This document shows, piece after piece, positions 1 to 13,700 of a stretch of 64,000 nt of DNA; positions within the stretch are counted from its first letter, which is position 1, and the number at the start of each line of letters is the position of its first letter. Origin of the DNA: Climacteris rufus (Eukaryota; Chordata; Aves; Passeriformes; Climacteridae); contig VZRZ01004576.1 in assembly GCA_013398175.1 (NCBI GenBank), positions 792,555 through 856,554 of the forward strand. Direction: 5' to 3'. The translations under genes and the position numbers were made by a program. A model generated the notes under the pieces. That model did no database searches. It saw nothing but the letters and a program-made list of their open reading frames with translations, and was not told where the DNA came from.

Positions 1-3000
1 TCTGCAAATCTGGAAAATTTATTTAAATGTATGCTTCCTCTTTCCTCTACATAGAATTAATGCAGGCAAGAATTAGGCACTGAAAGAAAGAGTAAAATCA
101 AATTTGGTAGAAGAGTCACAGTTGAGAGCTTGGTGAAAACCTGTCTTTTTCTTACAAATACAAGAAGAGAAGAGTTATCAGAGCATCTTTTACTTCTGTT
201 TGATCTGAATTTACTATTGCAAGGTACATTGTGTAGATTAAACGTTTGAAGCATCCTTTGGTTGTTGGAAGAGCTCCATGGGAATTAGGAGGAGTTAATT
301 GTGGTTAGTAAATTTTGCTTTAGGAAGTGGGATTGCGGTATCCTTACCCCTCAGGGTGTGTGCTGTTTGCCACAGAGATCAATTAACTTCTCTTCCCCCC
401 TTCTCCCCTTTGGGAATGGGGTTCAAATGGCAAATGTTTCCCTGAGCGTGGGGTCATCTGTAGAGTAGGGTTAAATTGTTCAGTGCATGTACACAGCAGA
501 CCAAGATGTTCTTGCTGAGTCTCGCTTGAGGCTTTAAACTTGGTTGGTTATGAAGATGTTCTTTGAAAATTGACTGTGGAAATTGATTCTCTGTGTATTC
601 CCCGTCAGGAAAGCCAGGGGCTGGAGTGAAGAGGAGCCCACTGTAATCTCATTTTCTCTTAGGAGTTCCAGCTCAGACTCAGTTCTGTTGTCACTTTTTT
701 CTAAGAATTCCTTTATTTCAACACCTGGCCTCGACTGAGAGCCTGTTTCTGCTGCTTGGTTCCTCCCGGTGTGTCTGGAGGCTGTTGTCAGTGTGTGTTT
801 CGTGTGAGATGTGTGTGTTTCTAGGTGGTTTTGTTAACCATTGTAGTCAGCTATGCCTATCTTAGGGTGTTCTCACAAAAGCAAATTCTTTTGTGTTGTG
901 ATGAGAGTTTAAAGTTTTACCCAGATGATCTTTGAATATAGAAACAGGTTTGTCTTCACAGAAAGAAGGAGGTGAATGGTAGAGCTTTCAAAGTTACTAT
1001 ATTCGATTTTCCTGTAAAAGATAGGACAAAAGAAGCAAGAGATACCCAATTAATTTTCCACTGAAGGAAAAGCATGCATTTGCTTTTTATGGAACACCAA
1101 AGTACTCAACAATAAGGAGCAATTCTGACAACCTGGTTTATGCAGTTTGTTCATGTAGTCCTTAGTGCTTGTATGCCTGACTTAAATGTACATTCTACAG
1201 GGCTTTCTACCCCCGGTGAGTCACTTCTATCAACATTTCAAGGGCAGATTCACCACAAAAGAGATGTACAGCTCAAAAGGCAATTTTGGATGGGATGTTT
1301 AGATTTGCTAGTCTCTAAACTCCTCAGTTCCATCTGTTTCTTTCTTGGTAGGACCCGATCTTTCAAGTAAAGCTTTCCTACGTGAGTACTTTCATCTTCA
1401 GCTTTCATTCCTGCTGCTCAGGAATAGCATAAGATACTTTTCTGAGAGTGCTAAGGTAGCTTTACCCCTGGAAGGAAAAAAGTGAAATGGTTTTAAAGAC
1501 TTCTACTTGAAATTCCATGTATATCTACATTATTCTGCAAGATCATTATAGTTAAGCCTGGAAACAATGTATCTCCCACTGTTTGTTTTCTAATAAAATC
1601 TTTTTTCCCCTAGAAATGAATGTACAAAAGCCTGTTGAATTAGATGCAGAAGAAGAGGTTCTGTAATACATTTCTCAGAGTGTCTTCCCCTCCTCCCACC
1701 TCTGCCCTTAAACAGTCTCTGGTTAAATCAAATTGTTTGAAAGTAGCTGTATGAATATCTAAGGCATATGTTGTCAGTATATTGCTTAGACTTTCAAAGC
1801 TATTTTCACATGTGAATGAATATTAATGTTTCACATTAAACAGGAGCTGTGTTTGAAGGTGGCCCATGACTTGTGCAATACACACAAAACAGTGCTATTA
1901 AAAGGCTTAGTCCAATCTGTCAAAAACAGTACCCATGTATTTGTTGTCTATTCTTTTTAAATAAACCAACAGACGTAATCCTGCTGAAAGATGCTCTTAA
2001 TGACTATTTGGAAAATAACATTTGATCATGTTCTGAATTTTTTGCCAGGTGAGTGTAAAGCAGTGAAACATGGTGAAGCAAATAAATGTTCCTCTGCCTA
2101 CCATGTGCTAGGTAACTGGTGCGAAGGCTCTGTTGAAGACTGTTTCTCTCATGCTGAATTTTTTTTGCCTAATATTTTAACTGGTTAAAATAAGGGGTAC
2201 TTAAGAGTATTACTTTTTATACAGCTACTTAGAAAGATCATGCCTTTAAGATGGGCAACTAGCTACACTGTGGCAATATAGACCCTCAGATTGTGTTCAA
2301 ACATAAACAATACAGGATGAGTAAAGGTGTCTTATCCTGCCTTTTTGTTTTGCTTTCTAATATTGAGGCAGCTCTATTTAAAGCTAAGAAGACTCCTGCC
2401 ATGATGGCTGTGCCATGAGATCAGACACACAGCAACAGGAACCTCTTTCTGAAAACAGCTGGTTTGGGTTTTGATGACCTGGGATGCCAGTCTGCCTTTG
2501 TGAATTTCTTGAACTCTCCAAGCTGATAAAGCTGGTTGCTGTTTTCCAAGAATGCTGAAATATACTTAAGTAGTTCTGATGCTGGATGTTTGTGAAACCT
2601 TTAGTAATTAAATATTAATTTGAAAATACCCTGTCTACTTGCACAAAGTGTGAAAGACATCCTTCTGAAGCTTATGGTTGCTCTTAAGTTTCTTGTTGAT
2701 GATAAAGTTTTTGTGTAGGGACTTTATGTTTTAATTTGATCTGTCTAAGGCAGAATTCTGAAAGGCTTAAGTAAGAAACAGCTTATCATCATGGAGATAC
2801 ATGAAGAATGTCTTTGTTATGCATGCCTTTGTCAACATCAAGTGCTGGAATTGCAGCTGGTAGTTGAGATCCATGCTTTGACCTGAAGGCAGCTTTTTAT
2901 TTTCTCTGATTATTTATAGGAGCAAAAATGATAACCTGAAAGCCCATAAAAACATTTTACATAACTGTTATAAATGTAAAGAAAGCTTATTATTCTAACA

Positions 3001-4622
3001 CTTGCATTATTATGCAGCACCTATGACGTGAATTGGCCAGAAACATTTGTCTGCTTCTGCAGATATTTTAGCTTTCATGACTGCATGAAGAGTCATGAGT
3101 CTGTAACTGGGAACTGAGAAAACAGGGAAGAAGGCAGCTGAACCAGTCAGGATGTGGGACACACCTAGTCTGGGGAAGCTGTGGACTGTTGACATGGTGG
3201 TTTGGTGACTGGATGTAATGTGTGATTGTTGACAGCACTTTGTCTGTTACAAAGTGAAAATAATACTGCTTCAAAATCTGAAAGCATAAAGTGTCATTTT
3301 CCCTCCTACTCATGGTTTCACAGAAAATTCACTTTTTTCGAAGCAAGAAGTGTGGTTAAAACATATTTAAGATAATGCCAACTTTTGACATGCACTGCTG
3401 TAGTTAAAATGGGGCACACCGAGACGATTTACTTGTTGAAAAGCCAGTACCACTTAACAGAAAGAATGGCCAGCAATGTTTTTTTTTGGGATGGAATTTT
3501 CTAGGAAGAGTTGAAATCAGAAAGTAGGTGTTGAGAAATGCAGTTGTTCTGTTACTGTGCATTGTTTCATAATAGCTTTCATTATAAAGCAATGAGGAAA
3601 GTTAAGGGTAAATTCCTGTGTGGGAGAGGGGGCATATAGGCTTTTCTGATTCTCTTGATACGTACTGCTCTGCAACATGCAGAGCGTTGCAGAACACAGT
3701 GCTTTTTCCAAGGCTTTTCAGCTTGTAGGGGACCTCAGCAGGAGATTTTGTTGGTGTATGTGTCTGAGCATGCATATATTACTTGGCAGGAGTTTAAAAC
3801 AATACCACTAAAAACAAGACCAAACTCTCCTCACTCACCTCAGCGGCTTCACGGCACCGGACAGCTGGGATGGTGGCATTTTGTGACATTGTCCTGGGTC
3901 GCATTGTTCACTCTCATCCAAGTTGCTGCACTTCTCTCAGCAAGTCTGTAGACAGCCAGGAGAATCTCCCCTGAGGGTGGTGGGCAGGCAGGATGGATTT
4001 GTCATTGTAGGAAGTACTTCCCATTGCATGTGTGATGGGAGCAGCTCGCTGTTGGCATCCGCAGCGCGTGCGCTCAGTGCCAGAGTGCAGGGAGTCAGGG
4101 CTGGCTGTAACAGGCTGCTGGGGATGGACACCAGTGTCCCCGTGGGTACAGCTGCCTTGGGAGCAAAGTTTTGCTTTAAAAATATTGGTTTAGAACTGTG
4201 TTCATTTTAAAAACAGTGGCTTTACCTTTGCAAGCATTTTAAGACTTGTTGGTTGGTGTCTGTATGAGGGCTGGAAACTTCTGAAAAAGAGCTTAAATGA
4301 AAAGAGTAGTGAATGAGTTGCTTTTATTGTATTTGAAAGATTATGCATACCTTATATATAGTTTATACTTGTTTTTTTCAATCCTTGGTAGCAAATCTTG
4401 AAAGGAATGTGCTGGGCCTGGATTTAATTGGATATAACCTTTATTCCATTTTTCAAACACATGCACACTAAAAGCTCTTTTTCTGTTCTGTCCCCTTGCT
4501 CTCAGTAGATGTATTTGACTGCTTAACATCTCTAAAGTTAATATTGCAGTGTTTCCCAGAGCTTTTGCTCCTTATGGAAGCCTGTTTTGGTCAGTACTTA
4601 CTTTTTGTTTTTGTTTTGTCAG
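1..4622 (+). other. Non-coding sequence upstream of the first PALS2 coding exon (probable intron 1)
   Basis: The sequence is AT-rich with no recognisable protein-coding exon, CpG island or CR1 copy. It ends in a polypyrimidine tract and AG at 4621-4622, directly before the exon carrying the PALS2 start codon. It is therefore most likely the 3' part of the intron between a non-coding first exon and the first coding exon. One exon-like patch at 1614-1666 is discussed as a finding. The intron identity is inferred from the acceptor and from the family's gene structure. Confidence 0.6.
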
Positions 4623-4627
4623 CAGCC

Positions 4628-4744
4628 ATGCAGCAGGTCTTAGACAACCTTACTGATCTGCCGACTTCGACAGGCGCTGAAGAAATAGACCTGATTTTTC
4701 TGAAAGGAATTATGGAAAACCCTATCGTAAGATCACTTGCAAAG
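4628..4744 (+). CDS. PALS2: PALS2 coding exon 1 (residues 1-39, start of L27-1)
   Basis: The exon begins at 4623 after a T-rich tract and AG. Only five non-coding bases precede the ATG at 4628, so most of the 5' UTR must be in another exon. It encodes 39 residues opening MQQVLDNLTDLP and containing EEIDLIFLKGIMENP, the start of the first L27 helix bundle. The donor is AAAG|GTATTG and the exon ends in phase 0. The start is chosen because it matches the PALS2 N-terminus. Confidence 0.95.
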
Positions 4745-7700
4745 GTATTGAGGAAATATTTTAACTCTTACATTGTTGTGTGAACATTGAGTATGGATTG
4801 AGGTATTAATAACAGCTTTTGTGTATGGTATGTCTTTACTAAAAGACTTGAAGGCAGGCTTGAAGGTGACGATTTGGTATAGTGTAATTTCTGTGCATGC
4901 GGGGTAATTGTTATATGGAAGATTACAGAGGAAAAAGAAAAATTCAGAGACTACAGAAATAATGTGGTTACATTATTTATGAAGAAAAAGTCAAAATACT
5001 TGAAATTAGAAGCAGTTGATTTTAATGTAGTTTTGTAACCACTGTTGTGTGCAAAACCTGTATGCCTTCTGACTTTTAGCATTTTTGCCAGAGAAGAAAA
5101 GTGAGAGCAGTAACCTTCATTATCCCATGGCATAAAAAAGTTTTCTTTTTGTCTTCAGCTCAAAACTACTTTCTCATATGCCCAGGAAAATATTTTCTCC
5201 ATGCCCTTTCCTGGATCTCAGAGTAATGCTATTACCTTCGATTGTCAGTTCTCTTAGACATGGATTAGCCTTAGCTTTTGGTCTTGGGTTATGAAAATCT
5301 TTTATTTATAGGGGGTTGCTATCAATTATAAATATGTAAGGTGATATTTGCAAAAAATCTCTGGGCTCTGTAATTAAAATGTAGCTGGTCTTACCAGTAG
5401 GAAGTACAGCAAATATTGTACAGCACTTACATTCTTTCTTAATCTTACTTCATATAAATAAGCTCCTTTCATGAGGAAAACCCAGTTAACTTAAATACAG
5501 CTGTCTCTTTAATAGGAATAGACATCTGAAAGCAATGCCCTCTGGGCAGGTGTGAAATACTCTGTAAAGCTAAAAGATTGTTGTCCAGGGATTTTGTTCA
5601 GTATAAAAATCTGGAAAGGAAAACTTCTCATCAGAATTCAGAAAAGAATTTACTTCTGTTTAGCTGTTCAAAAAATTGGTTTTAAGCTGAAGACATTGCA
5701 TAGTAATAAGCTTAGAAATAAAGAAAGTGTCTCATGTGTTGGTGAGATGACTGCAGAGGGAAAGATTTGTATACTAAATTTACTAGAATAAGTAAAAGCA
5801 TTTTCTTACTGATGTTGGAAACAACTTTAAGTATCTGCTGCATAGGTCATCTTTAATTTAATATTTATCATGAAGAAAATGTTCATTGCAAAGCCTTTTT
5901 TTCTTACCAAGAATTTGCACTTTAATGGCCAATTACAATTATGTGGAATTTAATGACTAGCAGATGTAAAAAAAGTGCTTGTAATGGAAACAGATTCTTA
6001 ACTGTACACAGGCTTTATCTAGAATGGTTAAAGGTTTTAATTGTGTTCACATGGCATAACCCCACTCATATTTTCTATGTAATTATTTTGGAAAAATCCT
6101 CAGTCTTAGCCAGCAGTGCTAAATGAGGATAAGGTCAAAACACATTTGGTGGAGCATATGTGGTTCACATATATATATACTTGTCCCTAAAAATACATAA
6201 AACTTGTTTTTCTATTAGAAGAGCTGGTTTAACCAGAATTAGCAGTTCTCTGAGATGGTCACATTATTTAAGCAGAATCATTTCAAAGCAGGCCAGAAAG
6301 ACAAAAGCTTTTTCATTTTCTTTCATTAGCCAGTTATTAAGACTAATCATTATGTAAAGTATGCCGAAAAGGACAAAAAGAAACTTAGGGAAATGTGCCA
6401 CAGGTCATAAGAACTTATTTTTTCTATGAGGTCCTTAAAAAAACTTAAATAAATTAAGGCAAGCAGTAAGCCTACCCTAATAGTAGTTAGTTTATAATAC
6501 TTTGCAGAACACAGTTTGGCTGATCTTTTAAAACTAGGTGAAGTTCATTTCACATCTTTTCTATGTAGAATGAAAGCATCAAGGTAGAAATCAGTGATCT
6601 TTTTTGGGATAGGGTTCTTTGACTGAACCTTTCCACTTTTCAATAGGTGGTAAGGGAAAGGGGAAGTAACTATAATAATTGTAAAATATTTTTTCCTGTC
6701 ACTTATTGATGTTTATAGAATCACAGAGTAGGTTTGGTTGGAAGGGACCTTTAATGAGTGTCTTGTCCAAGCCCCCTGCAGTGATCAGGGGTATCTTCAA
6801 CTACATTAGGTTGCTCAGAACCCCTTTGAACCTGACCTTGAATGTTTCCAGGATGGAGCATCAACAACCTTTCTGGGCAACCTGTTCCAGTGTTTCACCA
6901 CACTCATCCTAAAACCTTTCTTCTTATGTGTAGTCTCAATCTACCCTCATTTACTTAAAATCATTATACCTTGTCCTATCACTACAGACCCTACTAAAAA
7001 GTTCGTTCCTATCTTTCTTGTAAGCCCCCTTTAGGTACTGCATGGTCTTCCCAGAGTCTTCTCTCATCCAGACTTAACAACCCCAATTCCATATCCTTCC
7101 TATACTGATGTTTGTGTTCAATCCTAACTAGTCTTTAGAGTTATTATGCTTTTTGGAAAATAGGTGTTGAACTTGGAACATGCATCAGTTTTGCTACTGA
7201 ACTGTCTTATCAAAATTCTCTTCTCCTAGATTAACTAGTCTTTCAAGCCTCAAATCTTAATCTTCTTTCTGCAGTCACACTCTTGCTTTTAGTATTGTAG
7301 CACAGCCTACAGCAGATCAGGTGAATGCCTAACCCAGGTCAAGGAAACACCTTGGGAGTAATCTATGAGTGCTTAGTCCAGTATTTAGGATGTCAGATTG
7401 TTGGAGATAAAAGCCGCACTATTTGAACATTTGGCAAGTATGATAAATACTGAATGCACAGAAAGGCTCAATTCAATATCACTGAAGTGTTTCTGAAATG
7501 ATGAATTGAAATGAAAAAAAAATGCATTATTTAAGTAAAGTATTCCTGTTTGTTTGTTTTTTAAATTATTCATACCACTCCATTTCCAGCTACTCCTCAA
7601 TATATTACAGGGTCAGAGGCTATTCACTGATAAAACTTTCTGCTCCCCAGTATATACATGGCCCTGATTTTGGAGTGAAGGGTGAGGATATTTGTCTTTA

Positions 7701-10700
7701 GGTTATACTCAGTGTTAGTGGTAGCATTTTTAAAAGAATGAGTGAGAAAAAAGGTAACTCATATTCTCTAATCTTACCAATGTTTTGCAGTTAGATTGTT
7801 TGAAAATCATTAGATTTGTGGTTTTACTTGCTGCTAAAGAAGTACACTTTAAAAGAAGGATATTGTTTACTGTATGTATTATGTACAAAATAGCATTCCC
7901 TTTTTAAGGAGAATGTGTGTAGGTGCCAAGCTTCCTATGACTTTGGAATCACAGTCATTTGGTTTGTGCGTGTTGGTGTTGGGGAATGTTTGAAATGTCT
8001 TTATGTTAAGTTAGCCTTTCCAGGGTTTGACCATCAGTCCTACAGAAATAGCATTTTGTAGATATGAAGGACAATTTTATACTCAGATGAGTTCAGGCAG
8101 CAACGTTTTCTGCTTTCAGCAAAATTTTATTTTACTGTCTGTTTTAAAGCACTGGTAAGAAAATAGAAGTGATTCCATACCTTCAAATTATATGTATGGG
8201 AAGTAAATATAGATGACTCCCAGTTATACCTATTATTTGTTTCATTTTTATATGCCAAAGTGATTGCTCTTTTGTAAATTTCTTGTTGCTACAGTGTTGA
8301 AAATAACTCTTATTTGAGAGTTTTAGTTATTTTTTGCCTCCTCTTATTCCATAATTCTCTAATAGAGCACTGTCTGTAATAAGTAAGTAAAGTATTCAGA
8401 GATGCTTCTCTTGCTGCTCAAAACACCTACCTTTCAATGAATTGTAGTATCTGCAGAGTTTAGGAAAGGATTGTCTGCAGGAATAGCTCTGGAAATAGAT
8501 GAAGTGTTGTTAAAGAATGACAGGGTGGTTGAGGTTGGAAGGAACCTCTGGAGAGCATCTGGTCCAGCCCTTCCTGCTCGCTGCAGGGCCACCTGGGGAT
8601 TGTTGCCCAGGACCACATCCAGACATTTTTTTAATATCTCCAAGGAGAGAGACTCCATCTTCTCTGGGCAACCTGTGCCAGTGCTCAGTCACTCACAGTG
8701 GAAAAAGAGTTTCCTGATGTTCAGACAGAGCTCCCTGTGTTTCATTTTATGCCCACTGCCTCCTGTCCTGTCACCACTGGAAACAAAGTGTCTCCATCCT
8801 TTTTGCAGAGTTATACCTTCAGGTATTGTACACATGGATGAGATTGCCCTGAGCCTTCTCTTCTTCAGGCACAACAGTCCCAGCTCTCTCAGCCTTTCCT
8901 CAAATGTGAGGTGTTCCAGACTCTTCATCATATTTGTGGCCCTTCACTGGGCTCTTTCCACTGTGTCCAGAACTATACACAGTGTTCCAGGTGTGGCCTC
9001 ACCAGTGCTGAGTAACACTCAGTCTTTTAGGAACACTTTTAATGCAGCCCAGGATACTGTGAGGTGCGTTTGCCTCAGACTTTGCTTTAGCATTTCCTTT
9101 AGTTATACAGGATTTTCTGTAGAATGTGCTGTTTTGAAGGTGTTTGAGTGGGGGGAGGCTGGGGTAAATGTTTATCATACAGGCTGTATTTTATTCTGAG
9201 AAGATCCCATAGTTCCTTTTTTGTCCTTCTTCTAGGAGGTGTACTTGTCCAGGGTTCTGAAGCAGGAAAGGTCCTGAGGTGCTGTACTGTTCAGAGAGCA
9301 GTGCTTGCTGTGTTAGCATAGAGGTTACAGGAGATAAGGACTTACAAGCTTCTCTGACGTGAGCTGCTTATAAAGTTTTGGAGGTCGTGTAGATCAGCAT
9401 GCAAAATCCTTCAGCAGTTAGAAAGATAAAATGTTGGGATATCCTAAATGTAATTTTTTTCTGGCTTTCCTGCTGAAGGTACACCAAGAAATTACTTTAA
9501 AAGTAAAAAAATTGGAACCACTTGAAACTTATTTACATTACAGTGTCATATATTTAATTTTACAGGCTCATGAGCGACTGGAAGATTCTAAACTTGAGGC
9601 TGTCAGTGACAACAACCTGGAGCTGGTGAATGAGATTCTTGAAGACATCAGTCCCTTAGTAAATAAGGATGAAAATATTGCAGAATTGGTTGGAATACTC
9701 AAGGAGCCTCATTTTCAGGTGCCACCTTTTTACTGTATGTTACCAGCTTACTGTATCAGTGTCCACATACGGATCTAGGAATAAGAATGAAACAAAACGT
9801 GAACTGTAGCAAACTGTAATATGTAGGATCTTACTCCAAATGAAAGGTAAAACAGAAGCCGTGTGGGGTTACCAATAAGCATGATTTTATTCTTTGATAC
9901 CATCTCAAAAATATCTTTACTCACTGTATTAAATTCTACTGGAGCTTCTGTTACAAATTTTGGACAAGCTTTTGCTTCCTATATAACTGGAGTTTCCATA
10001 ACAGTTCCCTGATGTTGCTTTATCTGTAACATTTCCAGGGGATCTCAATCCCTGACCATGAGCGCTGCACATTGCAGTTCAGCTGTTGGCTTTCACACTC
10101 GTATGGGAGATGATGTATGGTTTGCAGAGTAAATGAATGTGATGCTTCTGTGATCTGATCTGCACTGCAGCTGAAGCTGAGACTCTGAATCCCTCTCAGT
10201 GTTGCTTTGCTTAAGTGAAATGTTGACATCTGCTTGTCAAAAGCAGCTGTTTTTCCATTTTGCTGTTTCTGTGACCAGCTTCTGTACTGAGCCTCGAAGA
10301 TCAAAGTTTGAAACTCCTTGGTAGATTCTGGCCTTTCTAGGCAGAGTTCAGTGGACTTTACTGCTTAGCTAAAGGTATCCTGTAGGAAAACATAATCCAA
10401 CCTTTTGCCACAGTATAAATGGGCTTCTTTTGGTAGACAGGTAGGGAGTCAGGCATTTTTTGGGGTATATGAATTTAAACACACTTTTTTTTTTAGTTTT
10501 CCATTATCTGTTATACAAACACAGGAGTGAGATACATTACTGTTTAATGTGGATAAACACTGGAAATGCTGTCAAGCTGTCTTGTGCTTGGAAGAGGGAG
10601 TACTTCAAGAACTCAGCTTCTGAGGTAGTAGCTCTGGAGTGCTGACAGTTCCTCTGCCTCTCCTGAAGAACAGTGTGTTGGCCTCCCCTGTGCTCTTATT

Positions 10701-13700
10701 TGTCCAGAAAGGCATCATAGCTAAGTGAGCACAGACTGATTTGGAGACTTCCTGGTGAATAAACCTGCAATTCAGTCTTAGATCCCATAGAAGAAATTGG
10801 TACTTGAAAAGGACTGGATGAGTTTGGAGGAATTGGTAGTTAAAATGCAAAAGGATTAGAACTGGGCGCCAACTGGTGCAGTGAGAGACCTGACAAAGAT
10901 CCATTGTGTTAGAGAAAATAAAGCTGAAAGTCAGAGGATGATGAATCAAAAGATGAAAAGGGCTTAACAATTGAAGTGCTGCACTTTGAAAGGCAGTAGA
11001 GCAATGATCTCTGGAGAAAGATGGCAAAGGCCAGAGAGAAGCTTGGGCAAAGGATCTTTGGGGTGGAAACTGGAAATGGCCTGCAGGAGACTGAGATCAA
11101 ATAAGAATTTTATTTTGGGTGAGTAGCCAATACTAAGGCAAACCCAGCATTTGTTCCTGTTCAGTGGTCAGATATCCAGGGAGACAGAATGTGATGCTGG
11201 TGTCAGATACTTCATTAATTCAGGCTTAAGCAACTTAAACATGTAATTTAGAAGTTCCAAAATAGCTGGTGACCTAGAATGTCAATATTTATGCTATTTC
11301 TTGTACCTTTTCTGTTGTTTGATTTATAAGGAGCAGACGTGAAGCTGCATATATGCTACCTTAACTTTACGGTTTTGCTCTGATTTTTTTGTTAGTGCTT
11401 CCTAATTGCATGTTAAAAGTTCATTTAGCAAACTAAATGAAACTAGAAAATCCCTTCTGTGTTCCTTCTCTTTCCCAGCAGTAGGCATCTAGTTAAGACT
11501 GTAAGGCAAGAACAAGGTGGCAGTGGTACCTTCCAAAATGTGTTGCAAAGATTTAGTGATTTGTTGCTCAGACTTCTGAGTGAGAAGTAGTATTGTCCAC
11601 CTATAGCTCTCTTCCGTGAGCTTTTTCAGTTGTTTTTTGAACCCATGTGAAAATCTGCCATTCACAGCATCCCCCATCTGAGTGGAGACTGCTCTTTTGT
11701 TTTTGAGACTGTCTTCTGTCATTTTCACTTAGTATCTCCTTGCTCTTGTGTCGGAAGGAAGTGAACAGTTTTTCTTAATCAGCTTTTCCGTGTTACTAGT
11801 GATTTGAGAGACCTCATTGTGTCTGTCTGTCTCAAGTAAATAAAACAAGGGGAAGCAAAGCTGTATACAGTGTGGATTTATGAAGTGTTGTCATAATTCC
11901 CATTGCATTTCCTACTCATGGCCTCGAAGTTCCTAGTATTTGGTTTGCCTTTTTAACAGCTGGTGAATAGGATAGAATAGTTCAGTTAGAAGGGACCTGT
12001 GGTGATTATCCAGTCCAACTGCCTGACCAATTCAGGGCTGACTGAAAATTAAAGCCTGTTGTTAAGGGTGTTGTCCAAAAGCCTTTAAACACTGACAGAC
12101 ATGAGGCATCAACCACCTCTCTGGGAGCCTGTTCCAGTGTTTGACCACACTTTCAGTAAAGAAGAGCTACCTCTAGGCTGAGGAAACACAGAGGTGTCTT
12201 GCTTTGGTTTTGTATTGTTTACATCCCTGAGATACCATTTCTGAGTCTGTCAGTTCATATATGAAACTAGGATTGTGTTTTCCCTTGCAGTCTCTGGGTT
12301 GAATTTCATTGGCCTTGTTCTCACTCTGTTGCTCGTGAGGTGCCTCTGCAGGTTACAGTCAGTTGTTTTAGTCCTTGAATAGTTTAGCAGCATCAGCACA
12401 CTCTGTCATTTCACTTCTCATACCCATTTCCTAGATCACTTGTCTGATATGTTATTGTATTGGCAGGTGTAGCACTGAGTTCACATGCCTGTGGAAATCA
12501 CCTGCTTACATGAATTCTGAAAACTAATAGTATTATATTCCTGGCATCAATTTTCTATCCTTTAACCAATATTTTCTTCCATTTGAAAGCCTTACTGCTT
12601 GTCCTGTTGTAGTCTTGTTTCTTTAAAAAAACTTTTATCAAAGTCTTTATGGAAATTGATCTGTATTAACAACTCTGACTGCCTTGTTGCCATGCTTGGT
12701 GACTCTTCCAAGGCATCTGACTAGATCTGAGAAGCATGATTTCCTCTGTTAAAGCGTGTTGATGCTTTCCCATGGTTTGTTTTGTCCAATCATTCTGGGT
12801 TTTATGAAAGCTAATTTGTTTAGTATCAGTATCAGACTTACTGTTTTGCGGTTTGTTGACTCTTCCTTGGAACCCAGTTTAAAAATTCATGTCATGATTA
12901 TTGCATGCTGCTTCTTTCCCTGTAGTGTTGGGTGAGTCATGGGCATCTAAGAGAAATACAATGCAACCTCATTTGCTGCAAAACCTGGATTGCACCAAAA
13001 GGATAAAAAGGTGTGAAAGGAAGAGTAAAGAGATGGCTAAGATAGTTAAATGCTGCCCTGGATAGCGAGTCTTTTCATCATTCTGTCAGAATTGGAATTC
13101 ATTAAAAAAAAAGTCTGAAGGAGCTTCAACTTTTAAAATTTATTTTCTAAGTGCCTGTTGTGAGGCCTTCAGTCTCATTTGCAGAAAAAATGACCAGCTT
13201 TGGCTGCTGCATACAGGCAAAAAGTACCTAACTACATATTTCTTTAAAGTATATCTGCTCTGGTTGAATTTTGAAGTCTAAAATTAGGGACTACTTTTCA
13301 GCCCTTAATATTGTGCTTCTATTACCCATGTGGAGGCAGGCAAAAAAATCAACTGAGGCCAAAGTGCTATTACTTTGATTAACTGTTTTTATTTAACTGA
13401 TCTCATAGTTATGGTTATGACCACTCTAGAAGAGCTTCTAGGACAATTTGCAGACAAAAATGTGGATATAGCATTCTTTGTAAGGCTTGGGAAAGCTATA
13501 TGTCTCCCTCTCTGAGAAGGAAACAGAAAATTACCTAAATACTCAAGCAATAGGTGCTGTCCTTTCTGCCTCATTTGGTGCAAGGAGGCATATTCCAAAT
13601 TCTGCAAGAAGGGAGAAAGGAAAAATGGAATTCAGTTACAGAAAATGTTGTGTGCATCCTTTCTCCAGTTCAGTAAAAGTGTAAACAAGCCACCCTGAGT

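Larger units (their letters stand above)
4745..9565 (+). other. PALS2: PALS2 intron with two antisense CR1 fragments
   Basis: The intron runs from a GTATTG donor to an acceptor in TTTTACAG. It holds CR1 fragments at about 6716-7110 and 8514-9065, both in minus orientation. A short TA-rich run lies near 6168-6180. The rest is AT-rich unique sequence with no exon I can support. The longest open frame (8471-9199) lies mostly over the second CR1 in antisense and is not a gene. Confidence 0.9.

Noticed and set aside
8471..9199. A 242-codon open frame on the + strand, the longest in the window.
   Set aside because: It lies almost entirely over a CR1 fragment in antisense and has no domain; the openness is a by-product of CR1 base composition.
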